Source: Desulfovibrionaceae bacterium
GTDB lineage: Bacteria > Desulfobacterota > Desulfovibrionia > Desulfovibrionales > Desulfovibrionaceae
DNA: 64,000 bases
Reading direction: 5' to 3'
Assembly (NCBI GenBank): GCA_015233395.1
Contig: JADFXV010000003.1
Span: forward strand, 1-64,000
Below, piece by piece: positions 42,686 through 50,998 of this stretch (positions are counted from its first letter, which is position 1; each line of letters begins with the position of its first letter). The position numbers were made by a program, and so were the translations under genes. The notes under the pieces were generated by a model. The model did no database searches. It saw nothing but the letters and a program-made list of their open reading frames with translations, and was not told the origin of the DNA.

Positions 42686-43567
42686 TTACCGTTTGCGGCC
42701 CACGGGGCTGAGCCAGTAGGGCTTGGCCAGGATGTCCACGACCTCGAGGCGCTTGTGCCGCGGCAGGGCGCGGAAGCGCTCGATGAAGCCGGGATTGGCG
42801 GAATAGGCGGCGGCGTCCAGAGGGATGTCCTGGTTGTAGTAGTCGGTCAGGCGCAAAAGCTCGAAGCCGGCATTTTCGAACCATTGGCCGAGTTCGGCCA
42901 GTTGGATGTGGCGCTCGTGGACGTTCAGGAATTCGTCCACGACCCAGTCGTCGTCGTCGATGCGAACCGGCGGCTCGGTTCTGTGCTTGATGAGCGGATC
43001 GCCGTCGATCCATTCGCGGACCACCTTGATTTTTTCGGCGAAGTTGAACCTGTCGTCGATGAACTCGGCGATCAGCTTGCGGTGCATGTTGCGCTCGATG
43101 TTGCCGTACAGGCCGTACACCCCGACCCGGATGAATCCGCCCGGTTTGACCTGGGCGGCGACGTTGGCGAAGGCCGCCTCGGGATCGGCCGTATGGTGCA
43201 AAACGCCCCAGGAATAGGCCATGTCGAAGGGCGCGTCGGCTTTATAGTCCAGGACGCTGGCCTGGAGGAAATCGACGTTGGTCAGCCCCTTTTCCGCGAC
43301 GTACTCGCGGGCGATCTGCAGCGAGGCCGGGGTGAGATCCACTCCGAGAAACGTCGCCTCCGGAATGGCGCGGGCGATGTCGCACAGCATCGCCCCGGTG
43401 CCGCAGCCCGCGTCCAGGATGCGTTTTCCGGCCAGGCTTTCGCCCTTTTCGGCGAACAGGCCGCGAATGAACTCGCCGTACATGACGTAGGTTCCCCGGC
43501 GGCATTTCGGGGGGAAGGGGTGGGCGCAGTACATTTTTTGAACGCTCGATTCGATTTCCTGTCTCAT
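42686..43567 (-). CDS. SAM-dependent methyltransferase, class I
   Basis: Methyltransferase of 293 residues. ILDAGCGTGAMLCDIA (about 50-65) is motif I, FLGVDLTPASL post-I, and MAYSWGVLHH motif II. The second half is an unusual acceptor domain with paired Trp and Tyr and no close signature. The N-terminus MRQEIESSVQKMYCAHPFPP contains a PFPP/W-type motif seen in methyltransferases of glycan loci. It sits between the asparagine-synthase-like gene and the unrecognised propeller-like gene. Target unknown. Confidence 0.82.
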   Translation of the reverse strand: MRQEIESSVQKMYCAHPFPPKCRRGTYVMYGEFIRGLFAEKGESLAGKRILDAGCGTGAMLCDIARAIPEATFLGVDLTPASLQIAREYVAEKGLTNVDFLQASVLDYKADAPFDMAYSWGVLHHTADPEAAFANVAAQVKPGGFIRVGVYGLYGNIERNMHRKLIAEFIDDRFNFAEKIKVVREWIDGDPLIKHRTEPPVRIDDDDWVVDEFLNVHERHIQLAELGQWFENAGFELLRLTDYYNQDIPLDAAAYSANPGFIERFRALPRHKRLEVVDILAKPYWLSPVGRKR

Positions 43568-43644
43568 GGGGTTCTCTTTTCTCGTTTATTTCCGGATGCG
43601 CGTCCGGTACGCCTTGATCCGAGCCGTGCCGTGCCTGCCGTGAC

Positions 43645-45024
43645 CTAGCCGTCGAGCAGCTTTTCCACTCCGGAGAAGCCGTATTTCCGTTCGTGATAGG
43701 GGAATCCGAGTTCCTTCATGCGGTTGGCCAGGGGCGCCTTGCCCTCGCCGCCGTCGCATTTGAGGCTGGGGTGGAGATAGAGAAATTGCTGCACCGCTTC
43801 GGGATCGAGCAGCGGGTAGCGGCCCTCCATGCAAAAAAGGCTCGCCACCCGCTCCACCCCGCCCAGGAAGATGCGCAGCCAGCCGCCGCCGAAATTGTTC
43901 CAGGGGCCGGTGACGGTGTCCCAGCGTCCCTTGAGCTGGGACCAGACCGGGTTCTGGTGCGGGTTGTGGAAGTCCGCGTAGACTTCGTCGCCGCCGCTGC
44001 CGAAGATGCCGATCTTGCGGCCGGCGCTTTTGGCCTTGGCGGCGATGATGCCGATGGCGATCACCCCGCCGTTGTACCGGAAATCGGCGTCGTGGCCGTA
44101 TACGATTTCCGGGTTCAGGGGGTTCTTGAGGTAGTAGGGGTCGAGCTTTTCCAGGAAGTAGCTCCGCATTTCGAGGCTTTCCGCAAGCGTCGGGTCGATG
44201 CTCTCCACCTCGATCCCGCGCGCCGCGAGGTACTCAAAGCGCCCGGCCAGCACCTCCTTGTCCTCGCCCGCCGGCATGGAATAGACGTGGAATTTGGCCC
44301 CGAGGTCGGCCAGTTCCGCGGCCACGGCGCCCGAGTCGTGGCCCGAACTCAGGCTGACGAAGCAGGGCCAACGGATGTTTTGCGAGCGCTTGATGAGCGA
44401 TGTGCGGAAGGCTTCGGTCCAGCGGTCGTAGGTTTTCACCGCTTGCTTGTCGAACACGAAATGACGGATCGGCTCTTCCACCGCCACCGTGAAATCGCTC
44501 AGGTTCACCACCAGCCTGGTGTTGTACGGCAGGATCTTGACCTCGGCCTTCTGGCCGCATTTGGCCACCGTGGTCTCGTAGGTGCCGGCGATGAAATAGT
44601 CCGGGCCGAGCTGGTAGTACAAAGGCTTGGTGCCCATGGGGTCGACGGCGACGACCGCCTGGCCCTTGACCTTGTCGTGAACGACCACGGCGTACTCGCC
44701 GTCGATCAATTCGAAGCGGTCCGGTCCGTATTCCTTGATGTGGGCGGTCAGGTAGTCGGTGTCGGAGTAGCCCATGTGGTAGTTGAGGTAGTCGTTGTAG
44801 ATCTCGCCGTTGAAAAGCAGCATGAAGTCATCGGTCACCACCGGCTGTTCGCGGTAGCCGGTGATGCTCAGCAGCGTGTGCACGGCCAGGAATTTTTTTC
44901 CCCGCTCGGTGTTGGTCTTGTCCGGACCGCGCATGTTGATGGTCTCGACGATGCGGGGATGGCTGTCCTCCACGGCCGCCATGACCTTGGGGTTAGAAGA
45001 GTAAGCGAAAAAAATGCCGCACAT
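43645..45024 (-). CDS. Asparagine synthase-like amidotransferase
   Basis: Glutamine-dependent amidotransferase of 459 residues. The N-terminal class II glutaminase has the nucleophile Cys2 (MCGIFF), MRGPD at 31-35 and FNGEIYN at 71-77. The synthetase domain carries the ATP-pyrophosphatase loop as SSGHDSG (226-232) instead of the usual SGGxDSS, and FGSGGDEVY near 375. It is shorter than AsnB (about 550). Relatives in O-antigen loci (WbpG/WbpS types) amidate or aminate sugars, so it probably transfers ammonia to a sugar carboxylate rather than making asparagine. GGAGG precedes the ATG at 45024. Confidence 0.8.
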   Translation of the reverse strand: MCGIFFAYSSNPKVMAAVEDSHPRIVETINMRGPDKTNTERGKKFLAVHTLLSITGYREQPVVTDDFMLLFNGEIYNDYLNYHMGYSDTDYLTAHIKEYGPDRFELIDGEYAVVVHDKVKGQAVVAVDPMGTKPLYYQLGPDYFIAGTYETTVAKCGQKAEVKILPYNTRLVVNLSDFTVAVEEPIRHFVFDKQAVKTYDRWTEAFRTSLIKRSQNIRWPCFVSLSSGHDSGAVAAELADLGAKFHVYSMPAGEDKEVLAGRFEYLAARGIEVESIDPTLAESLEMRSYFLEKLDPYYLKNPLNPEIVYGHDADFRYNGGVIAIGIIAAKAKSAGRKIGIFGSGGDEVYADFHNPHQNPVWSQLKGRWDTVTGPWNNFGGGWLRIFLGGVERVASLFCMEGRYPLLDPEAVQQFLYLHPSLKCDGGEGKAPLANRMKELGFPYHERKYGFSGVEKLLDG

Positions 45025-45056
45025 CACATCCTCCGGTGACAGGCTGCGCCCGTAGT

Positions 45057-46469
45057 CTAGCTCGCCTGGGCGGGCTCGCCCGCGGCCGCGATCTTGGGCG
45101 GGGCGGAGAGTTGCCCCTTGGCCAGTTTGTTCGGGACCACGACGTTCAAAAAATGGTCGATCGGGGCGTTGCGCCGCCAATCCTCGTAATAGGCCATCAT
45201 GCCGTGCCGCTGGCACAAGGAGACGACCTCGGCCTCGTTGAAGATCAGGATCGGGCTGTGGCAGCGCAGGTAGGCTTCCATCTGCGCCAGCCGTTTTTCC
45301 TGCCGGCTGAAATCCTTGGCGTCAAAAAGTCCCGGGGCGGGAGTTTCCTCGAAACGGGCCGATCCGCTGGGGGCGATGAAGCCGTCGGGGAAGTCGCCGC
45401 GCTCCACGAAGTATTTGTACGCCCAGGTTCCCCGGAAGGGAGCGTAATGCAGCCATTGGGTGACCCGGGGCTTGGGCACGCGCGAGACGATGTCCACGGC
45501 CCGGGAGTGGGCCTCGGGAGTGTCGCCCGGCAGGCCGATGATCATGTTCAGCCTCGGGATCAGTCCGGCTTCCTGGATCAGCGCCACCGCGCGCCAGATG
45601 GTTTCGAGGGTCTCGCCCTTGCGCATGTAGCGCAGGACGTCGCCGTCCACGCCGTCCACGCCGATGGAGAGTTCCTCCAGGCCCAGGTATTTGAGCCGGT
45701 CGAGAAAAGGCCGGTTGATCTGGTCGGCCCGGACGTTGAACACGCTCACCTTGTACGGGTAGCCCCGGCGGATGTAGCCGTCCAGAAAGGCCATGGCGTG
45801 GTCGAGATCGGTGGTGAAGGCGTCGTCGGTCACCGCGATGCGTTCGAGTTTGGGGTATTTGGCCTCAAGCTCGTCGAGTTCGTTCCAGAAAACGTCGTCC
45901 AGGGGGCGGGGCCGCCAGCGGTTGCCGTGCAGCTTGGTCGAGGCGCAAAAGCAGCAGTTGTAGTTGCAGCCGCGCGAGGTGAACACCGGGTAGCTGATCA
46001 TTTTTTCGGCGCTCATCAGGACGCTGAAGTCGGGCCGCTGGATCGCCTCGGCCAGGCCGAAGCGGATCACCCGGTCGGGACTGGCCAGGATTTCCCGGAA
46101 ACGGCGGTCGCATTCGCCGATGATGATTTTGGAAAAACGCCGGTCGCCGGCCAAAAGATCCCAGTAGGCGGACACGTGCGGCCCGCCGATCCAGATGGGG
46201 ATGCCCATTGCGAAAGCGGCGTCGAGAACGGCCTGGGTTTCCGGGAGCAGCCAGCCGAGCGAAACGAGAGAGGCGCACAAAATATCGGGTTTTTCGATCG
46301 CGAGCAGCTCCGCGGCGGAATGCTCAAGCCCGGGATCGAAGTGGTAGTCGGCGATGAAGACCTCGTGTCCCGCCTCCAGGATGTCCCTGGCCAGGATGCC
46401 CAGGCCGGCGTGGGGCAGTTCGCCGGTGGTGTCGTCGATGACCCCGTGTTTCCAGAGCATAATCTTCAT
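45057..46469 (-). CDS. Cobalamin-binding radical SAM protein
   Basis: B12-radical SAM protein of 470 residues. Cobalamin domain about 1-130 (GLGILARDILEAGHEV at 22-37, PIWIGGPHVS at 91-100). The cluster ligands are C168, C172 and C175 in GCNYNCCFC; a fourth cysteine (C173) lies between them. FNVRADQINRPF and IIGLPGDTPEAH are core strands. The C-terminus, near 380-440, has a REDCHSP-like segment CHSPILIFN. It is 32 bp upstream of the asparagine-synthase-like gene, so both may act on one substrate. Start ATG 46469 with AAAGG 10 bases upstream. Confidence 0.82.
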   Translation of the reverse strand: MKIMLWKHGVIDDTTGELPHAGLGILARDILEAGHEVFIADYHFDPGLEHSAAELLAIEKPDILCASLVSLGWLLPETQAVLDAAFAMGIPIWIGGPHVSAYWDLLAGDRRFSKIIIGECDRRFREILASPDRVIRFGLAEAIQRPDFSVLMSAEKMISYPVFTSRGCNYNCCFCASTKLHGNRWRPRPLDDVFWNELDELEAKYPKLERIAVTDDAFTTDLDHAMAFLDGYIRRGYPYKVSVFNVRADQINRPFLDRLKYLGLEELSIGVDGVDGDVLRYMRKGETLETIWRAVALIQEAGLIPRLNMIIGLPGDTPEAHSRAVDIVSRVPKPRVTQWLHYAPFRGTWAYKYFVERGDFPDGFIAPSGSARFEETPAPGLFDAKDFSRQEKRLAQMEAYLRCHSPILIFNEAEVVSLCQRHGMMAYYEDWRRNAPIDHFLNVVVPNKLAKGQLSAPPKIAAAGEPAQAS

Positions 46470-46512
46470 AAACTGGCGCCTTTCGGTTTGAGCGGCCGTT
46501 TGGGAAAACGAT

Positions 46513-47568
46513 TCAGGGCTCGCGGCGTTCGGACAGGCCGAGCGCCGCAAGGATTTCGCCGGCGATGCGTTCGGCCCCGCGGCCGTCGACCGGGCTGTTG
46601 AACGTCTTGCCGCGCGGCAAAATCGCAGTCAGGCCGCCGGCGATGCGTGAGGGCGTCGCCTCGGCGGCCAGGCCGAGAATGACCCCGCAGCCATGCTCTT
46701 GCAACGGCCGTGCCGATTCCATGTGGTCCGGGGTGAGACAGATCATGGCCGTATACACCCCAAGCGCGGCGAATTCGTACGCCGTGACTCCGAACGAGAT
46801 CAGCCCGGCGTCCGCCCCCCGGATCAGCGCCGCCATATCGACGGGCCGGCTGACGAGCCGGATGCGCGACGGGTTTTGCCGCGCCAAGCGTTCAAGTTCC
46901 TCCCGGCGCCCGAAACCCGGGCCGAGAGCGACTGCGGCTCGAAAGCCGGCCTCAAGCTCCAGCAGCCCCCGCACGGCGATCAGGGTCAAGCCGGCCGGAT
47001 CGCCGCCGCCCATGCTGACGGCCAGCAGCGGCGGGGAGTTGACGCTCCGGGGACCGGGTTGCCTGAATTCGGGACGCAGCAAAACCCAATCGAAGCCCTG
47101 GCGCAACCGGCCTTGAAAACCGGTCCAGTCCATCCGTTCAAGCCGCGGCGACGGAGGATAGTAGGCCAGGTCGGCAAAAAGCCTGGCGTCGCCGGGATTG
47201 TCGATAACCACGATCAAGACGCCTTTGCGCCTGGCCAGGCGAAGCGTGCGCGCCGGAAAATCGTCGCGCGCGTCGCAGACGAGCGCCCGGGCGCCGGTGG
47301 ATTCCAAGACGCGCTCCATCCAGCCGGCGTAATCGGCCTCTTCCCCGGCCGCCGGAGGGAGCATCTCAAAGCCCGCGGCGGCGACGGCCCGGCTCGCCAG
47401 TTCGTCTAGGCGCGAGGCGAACACCGGCCGGACCCGGCCGCCAAGGCGCAGCTCCCCGGCCAAGGCCAGGCAGCGCGTCATATGGCCCAGGCCAAGGGTC
47501 GCCGAGGCGTCGCACCGGATGACCACGGCCGTCGCCGCGTCGCCCGCGAAAGCCTGGGCCGCGCCCAC
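46513..47568 (-). CDS. pseG: UDP-2,4-diacetamido-2,4,6-trideoxy-L-altrose hydrolase (PseG/SpsG family)
   Basis: Nucleotide-sugar hydrolase with a MurG-like GT-B fold, 351 residues. It releases UDP to give the free hexose used by NeuB/PseI. The signature RCDASATLGLGHMTRC (18-33) includes the catalytic histidine (H29), followed by SMGGGDPAG near 180 and GVTAYEFAALGVY near 265. The start is the GTG at 47568, which overlaps the TAG of the upstream gene (TAGTG). This rules out earlier in-frame codons inside that gene. With the two upstream genes it reproduces the spsE-spsF-spsG order of Bacillus spore-coat synthesis. Confidence 0.82.
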   Translation of the reverse strand: MGAAQAFAGDAATAVVIRCDASATLGLGHMTRCLALAGELRLGGRVRPVFASRLDELASRAVAAAGFEMLPPAAGEEADYAGWMERVLESTGARALVCDARDDFPARTLRLARRKGVLIVVIDNPGDARLFADLAYYPPSPRLERMDWTGFQGRLRQGFDWVLLRPEFRQPGPRSVNSPPLLAVSMGGGDPAGLTLIAVRGLLELEAGFRAAVALGPGFGRREELERLARQNPSRIRLVSRPVDMAALIRGADAGLISFGVTAYEFAALGVYTAMICLTPDHMESARPLQEHGCGVILGLAAEATPSRIAGGLTAILPRGKTFNSPVDGRGAERIAGEILAALGLSERREP

Positions 47569-48347
47569 TAGCGGCCTTCCTCGGGCGAAGCCAGCCCGCG
47601 AGCGTCCTCGGCCAGGGATTTCAGGTAGCCCTCGTTCGGGACGATGTGGGCGTTGAGCGCCGCGATTTCCGGGCGCCTGGACAGCAGGGCCACAATATCG
47701 GCCGTCGAAAATATTTCCCCGGCAGCGTAAAGTTCGTCGTAGACGGCCGACAGCAGGGCGTAATCGGCCGGTTCGTCCAGGGTCCAGCGGTGGTGCGCCA
47801 GGCCGGAGAATTTTTCCAGGCCGCCGATGCGGAAACGCTCCGGCCGGTTGATCAGATACGGACCGACGTGCTCGCGCTCGGACGGCAGGGCGGCTTCTTT
47901 CCAGGCCGCCGTGAGAGCGGCCAGGGAATAGACCGTGCAGTCCAGGCCGTCGGGAAATTCTCCGGCCAGGCCGTAAACGTCGAAGCCTCCGGCGAGAAAC
48001 CCCTCGACCACCTCGTCGACCACGGCCGGATCGATGACCGGACAGTCCCCGGTGACGCGCGCCACCGGGTCGGCCCGGTGCGCGACGGCGGCGCGGTAAT
48101 AGCGGTCCAGGACGTCGCGCTCCGACCCCCGGAAACAGGAAACCCGGTTCTCGGCGCAAAACCGCTCGACGGCGTCGTCGGCCGGTCCGGCGGTGGTGGC
48201 CACGACGATCCCGGCCAGGGAGCGGCAACGCGCCAGGCGGTCGAGGATGTGCCCCAGCGCCGGCCTGCCGGCCAGCGGCATGAGGACCTTGCCCGGCAGG
48301 CGGGTTGAGCCCATGCGGGCCTGGACGATGGCGACCGGCCGGCTCAT
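47568..48347 (-). CDS. spsF: SpsF-family cytidylyltransferase-like protein
   Basis: Protein of 259 residues with IVQARMGSTRLPGK (7-20), the variant CTP/nucleotide loop of SpsF, and VARVTGDCPVIDP near 93-105. It presumably activates the sugar acid made by NeuB with CMP, though the family is less well characterised than PseF. Its start (48347) overlaps the NeuB stop by four bases (ATGA), and its stop overlaps the PseG start, so the three are a coupled set. The loop differs from the other cytidylyltransferases in the window, so the two types probably use different substrates. Confidence 0.8.
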   Translation of the reverse strand: MSRPVAIVQARMGSTRLPGKVLMPLAGRPALGHILDRLARCRSLAGIVVATTAGPADDAVERFCAENRVSCFRGSERDVLDRYYRAAVAHRADPVARVTGDCPVIDPAVVDEVVEGFLAGGFDVYGLAGEFPDGLDCTVYSLAALTAAWKEAALPSEREHVGPYLINRPERFRIGGLEKFSGLAHHRWTLDEPADYALLSAVYDELYAAGEIFSTADIVALLSRRPEIAALNAHIVPNEGYLKSLAEDARGLASPEEGR

Positions 48348-49222
48348 TTGCGCGCCCACTCCTGCCTGACCGCCAGGGTCGGCCGCAGACCGTCGCCGGG
48401 ATCGGCGCGCCAGGCGACGTCGCCCGCCTCCCCTGGAGCCGGCCGCTTGATCCCGTCGCCGTCGGCGGCAAGGCCGTCGCGCACGTCCCGGATGACCTGC
48501 GCGATCCGGCCGGGCAGCCAGCAATGGCCGCTTTGGAATTCGGCCCCGGCGCCGTCGAGGTCGAGATGAAACTCCACCAGCTCGGCCCCGTGGGCGTGCA
48601 CCGCCCGGTGGATCACGCCGGGACTGGCCGTATGGTCGGACCAGCCGGCCTTGCAGCCGAAGGCGCGGCGCAAAAAGCCGATGGCGCTCAGGTTGGCCTC
48701 GGCGGGCTTTGCGGGATAGCCGGAAACGCAGTGCAAAAGGACCGGGCCGGGACAACCGGCCTCGCGCGCGGCGGCGACGGCCGCTTCGATCTCCCCGGGC
48801 ACGGCCATGCCCGTGGACAGAATCAACTCAATGCCCGTGGCCGCGCAGGCGCGCGCCAGCGCAAGCCAGTTGAGTTCGTAGGAGGCGATCTTCAGGAAAT
48901 CGACATAGGGCGCAAGCTCGCCCACGGCCTCAAGATAAAAGGGCGTGCAGCCGAAAGCCAGGCCCCGGCTTTTGGCCCGCGCGGCCAGTTCCGGGATGAT
49001 CGCAAGGGGCAGTTCCCAGGCCTTGCGCCGGCGCAGTTTTTCGCTTTTCGCCAGGACTTCGGGAGCAAACAGCGAATCGATCCGGAAGAGCTGGAATTTC
49101 ACGGCGTCGCAACCGGCGTCCGCAGCCGCGTCGATCAAGGCCAGGCACCGCTTCGGGTCCTGGTTGTGGTTGCTTGAAACCTCGGCGACAAAGCGCACGG
49201 GAGCGGCGATTTTATGACTCAC
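48344..49222 (-). CDS. N-acetylneuraminate/pseudaminate synthase family protein (NeuB/PseI/SpsE)
   Basis: Condenses PEP with a hexosamine to make a nonulosonic acid; TIM-barrel aldolase-like enzyme of 292 residues. EVSSNHNQD (14-22), DAVKFQLF (38-45), a KIASYEL segment near 135 and LSTGMA near 155 fit the family. It is about 50 residues shorter than PseI and NeuB because the C-terminal SAF (antifreeze-like) domain is missing; the end reads RPAPGEAGDVAWRADPGDG instead. It is the only PEP-condensing synthase in the window. GTG start, GGGAA about 9 bases upstream. Confidence 0.82.
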   Translation of the reverse strand: MSHKIAAPVRFVAEVSSNHNQDPKRCLALIDAAADAGCDAVKFQLFRIDSLFAPEVLAKSEKLRRRKAWELPLAIIPELAARAKSRGLAFGCTPFYLEAVGELAPYVDFLKIASYELNWLALARACAATGIELILSTGMAVPGEIEAAVAAAREAGCPGPVLLHCVSGYPAKPAEANLSAIGFLRRAFGCKAGWSDHTASPGVIHRAVHAHGAELVEFHLDLDGAGAEFQSGHCWLPGRIAQVIRDVRDGLAADGDGIKRPAPGEAGDVAWRADPGDGLRPTLAVRQEWARK

Positions 49223-49232
49223 GGCCGTTTCC

Positions 49233-50540
49233 CTATTCCGGCGTCAGCCGGACAAAACCGGCGTGAGCGACGGGAGTGCTCAAAAGCGCGGCCGGGTCCG
49301 TCGCGGCCATGGCGGCGAAGACCTCGTCCACGGCCTGGCCGTAAGCGGACACGTCGTCCAGGGCATGGGCCAGGCAGGGTTTGAACTGGCGATAGCCGAG
49401 AAAGCCCCGCGCGAGCATGGCGATGGTGAAAAAGGTGGCCCGCTCGCGGGAATATTCGCCCGGAAAATCAAGGTGGCACAGACTCGGCAGGCCGGAGACG
49501 CGCACGCTAAGGCCGTGTCTGTCCGCCGCTCCGCGCCACAGCGTTTGGACCGCCCGGCCGATCGCGCAGATATGCTCGGCGGCGTTTTCCCGGACGTATT
49601 TGCCGATGGTGGCCAGGGCTGCGGCCGGGCCGACGCGCTCGGTCCAGTTGGTGCTCGATATGAAGGTGGTCTGCGCCGCCTCCATGACCTCCCGGCGGCC
49701 GATCACCGCGGCCATGGCGTAGCCGTTGGCCATGGACTTGGCGAACACGGCCATGTCCGGCGCCACGCCGTAGCGCAGATGGATGCCGCCGGCGTTCATG
49801 CGGAAGGCGCTGGTGATCTCGTCGAAGATGAGGGTCGCGCCGATGCGGCCGGCGGTCGCGACCAGGCTGTCGAGATATTGACGCGGGGCTTCCTCACCCC
49901 TGGCCGGTTCGACGACGATGGCCGCGATTTCGCGCTCCCGGCCCGCGATCTTCTCGTGCAGCGCCGCGATGTCGTTGAAGAAAAATGGAATGGCCGTGCC
50001 GGCGAGCCCCTTGGGGACGCCGTTTGGGGCCAGCCCCGGCAGCAACTGGCCGTCCAGGGCGTCGCCGTCCAGGTTGGCCGCCAGATACCAGTCCATCCAG
50101 CCGTGATAGCCGCTGAACAGGACCGTGTCCCGGCCGGTGGCCGCCCGGGCGATGCGCACGGCCATGGCCATGGCTTCGCCGCCGCTTCTGGCGTAGCGGA
50201 CCATGTCGGCCCAGGGGTGCATGGTCGTGAGCAGTTCGGCCAGGGCGACTTCTTCCGGGCAGTTCAGCGAAGTGGCCACCCCGTTTCGCACGGCCGCAAC
50301 GACCGCGTCGTCCACCTCGTCGTCGGCGTAGCCCAGGATCACCGCGCCGACGCCGAGGATGCTCATGTCGGTGTAGGCGTTGCCGTCCAGATCCCAGACG
50401 CGCGTTCCCTTGGCCTTGGAAAAGTAGGCCGGCCAGACGCCCGGGGCCATCATCTCCGGGCGTTTGGACAGAAGCTGCGCGCCGCCGGGGATGAGTCTCT
50501 TGGCTTTGTCGTAGAGGCTTTGGGTCTTGTTCGCCGTCAC
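49233..50540 (-). CDS. Class III PLP aminotransferase, glutamate-1-semialdehyde aminomutase-like
   Basis: Fold-type I PLP enzyme of 435 residues. The PLP lysine is K268 in FAKSMANGYAMAAV; FDEIT at 239-243 binds the ring nitrogen; YARSGGEAMA (116-125) anchors the phosphate. It resembles HemL, but its place directly upstream of NeuB and SpsF suggests it aminates a sugar or hydroxyacid for the glycan, not tetrapyrrole synthesis. GTG start at 50540 with AGGAGG 9 bases upstream. First gene of the pseG-spsF-neuB unit. Confidence 0.82.
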   Translation of the reverse strand: MTANKTQSLYDKAKRLIPGGAQLLSKRPEMMAPGVWPAYFSKAKGTRVWDLDGNAYTDMSILGVGAVILGYADDEVDDAVVAAVRNGVATSLNCPEEVALAELLTTMHPWADMVRYARSGGEAMAMAVRIARAATGRDTVLFSGYHGWMDWYLAANLDGDALDGQLLPGLAPNGVPKGLAGTAIPFFFNDIAALHEKIAGREREIAAIVVEPARGEEAPRQYLDSLVATAGRIGATLIFDEITSAFRMNAGGIHLRYGVAPDMAVFAKSMANGYAMAAVIGRREVMEAAQTTFISSTNWTERVGPAAALATIGKYVRENAAEHICAIGRAVQTLWRGAADRHGLSVRVSGLPSLCHLDFPGEYSRERATFFTIAMLARGFLGYRQFKPCLAHALDDVSAYGQAVDEVFAAMAATDPAALLSTPVAHAGFVRLTPE

Positions 50541-50660
50541 CGCGAAAACCTCCTGGCCGCGCCTGGCGCCGCCGGGCGCGGCGCGGACCGCGCTTGCGGT
50601 TCAGTTCGATTGCGAGAGGATTGTTTCATAAGGGCTGGCGCGACAAAGTCGACGATGCAA

Positions 50661-50687
50661 ATTATCACAACCGGCGAAGGCAGTCAA
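50661..50687 (-). promoter_or_regulatory. Candidate promoter of the class III aminotransferase operon
   Basis: On the minus strand TTGACT (50687-50682), 15 bases, GATAAT (50666-50661) preceded by TGT, an extended -10. It would give a leader of about 115 bases before the GTG at 50540. Confidence 0.4.
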
Positions 50688-50880
50688 AAACGTTCGTCCG
50701 GGAAAGCGTCCGGCAGGCCTCGCCGCCCGGGCTCTTGCCGGGTTGTTCGCAATTTTGTAGAGTGGCCGCATGGGCGCTGTCCTTCAGCGGCGTCCGCCGC
50801 CGGAGCAATCATTCGTACATTGAATGGTATCGGCGCAATTCGTGAAAGCTTTAGGCTTGCATTACTCCGTCAGTCCTGGC

Positions 50881-50910
50881 CTGGCCCGGTCTGGCCCAGT
50901 CTGGGCCGGG
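50881..50910. repeat. 10-bp imperfect tandem repeat
   Basis: CTGGCCCGGT, CTGGCCCAGT and CTGGGCCGGG follow one another, just upstream of the sigma-54-like site at 50918. They could bind a regulator or be a simple-sequence expansion. Confidence 0.6.
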
Positions 50911-50917
50911 TCGCAAC

Positions 50918-50931
50918 GGCCGATTTTTTGC
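50918..50931 (+). promoter_or_regulatory. Sigma-54-like promoter element of the dehydrogenase operon
   Basis: GG (50918-50919), ten bases, GC (50930-50931) within CGGCCGATTTTTTGCAA; TTGCA agrees with the -12 consensus. The predicted start is about 55 bases before the GTG at 50999. GG-N10-GC occurs by chance in GC-rich DNA, so this is suggestive only. Confidence 0.33.
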
Positions 50932-50998
50932 AAGCGTTCATCGTAAAACATTCACCGGGTAAATATTTCCGGGCACAGCGGAAAGGACGCGCCAGGCC

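Larger units (their letters stand above)
50541..50998. other. Divergent intergenic region, 458 bp
   Basis: Separates the aminotransferase operon (minus) from the dehydrogenase operon (plus). It holds a minus-strand promoter candidate at 50661-50687, a 10-bp imperfect repeat at 50881-50910 and a sigma-54-like site at 50918-50931. The stretch 50590-50860 has mixed composition and no convincing gene; short open frames there lack ribosome-binding sites. Confidence 0.65.

Noticed and set aside
47568-48755. Longer SpsF start at 48755
   Set aside because: Would overlap most of the NeuB gene; the ATG at 48347 overlaps its stop and matches the family N-terminus.
32407-49222. Complete pseudaminic acid pathway
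   Set aside because: PseB, PseC, PseF, PseG and a PseI/NeuB-type gene are seen, but no PseH N-acetyltransferase, so the product cannot be fixed from this window.
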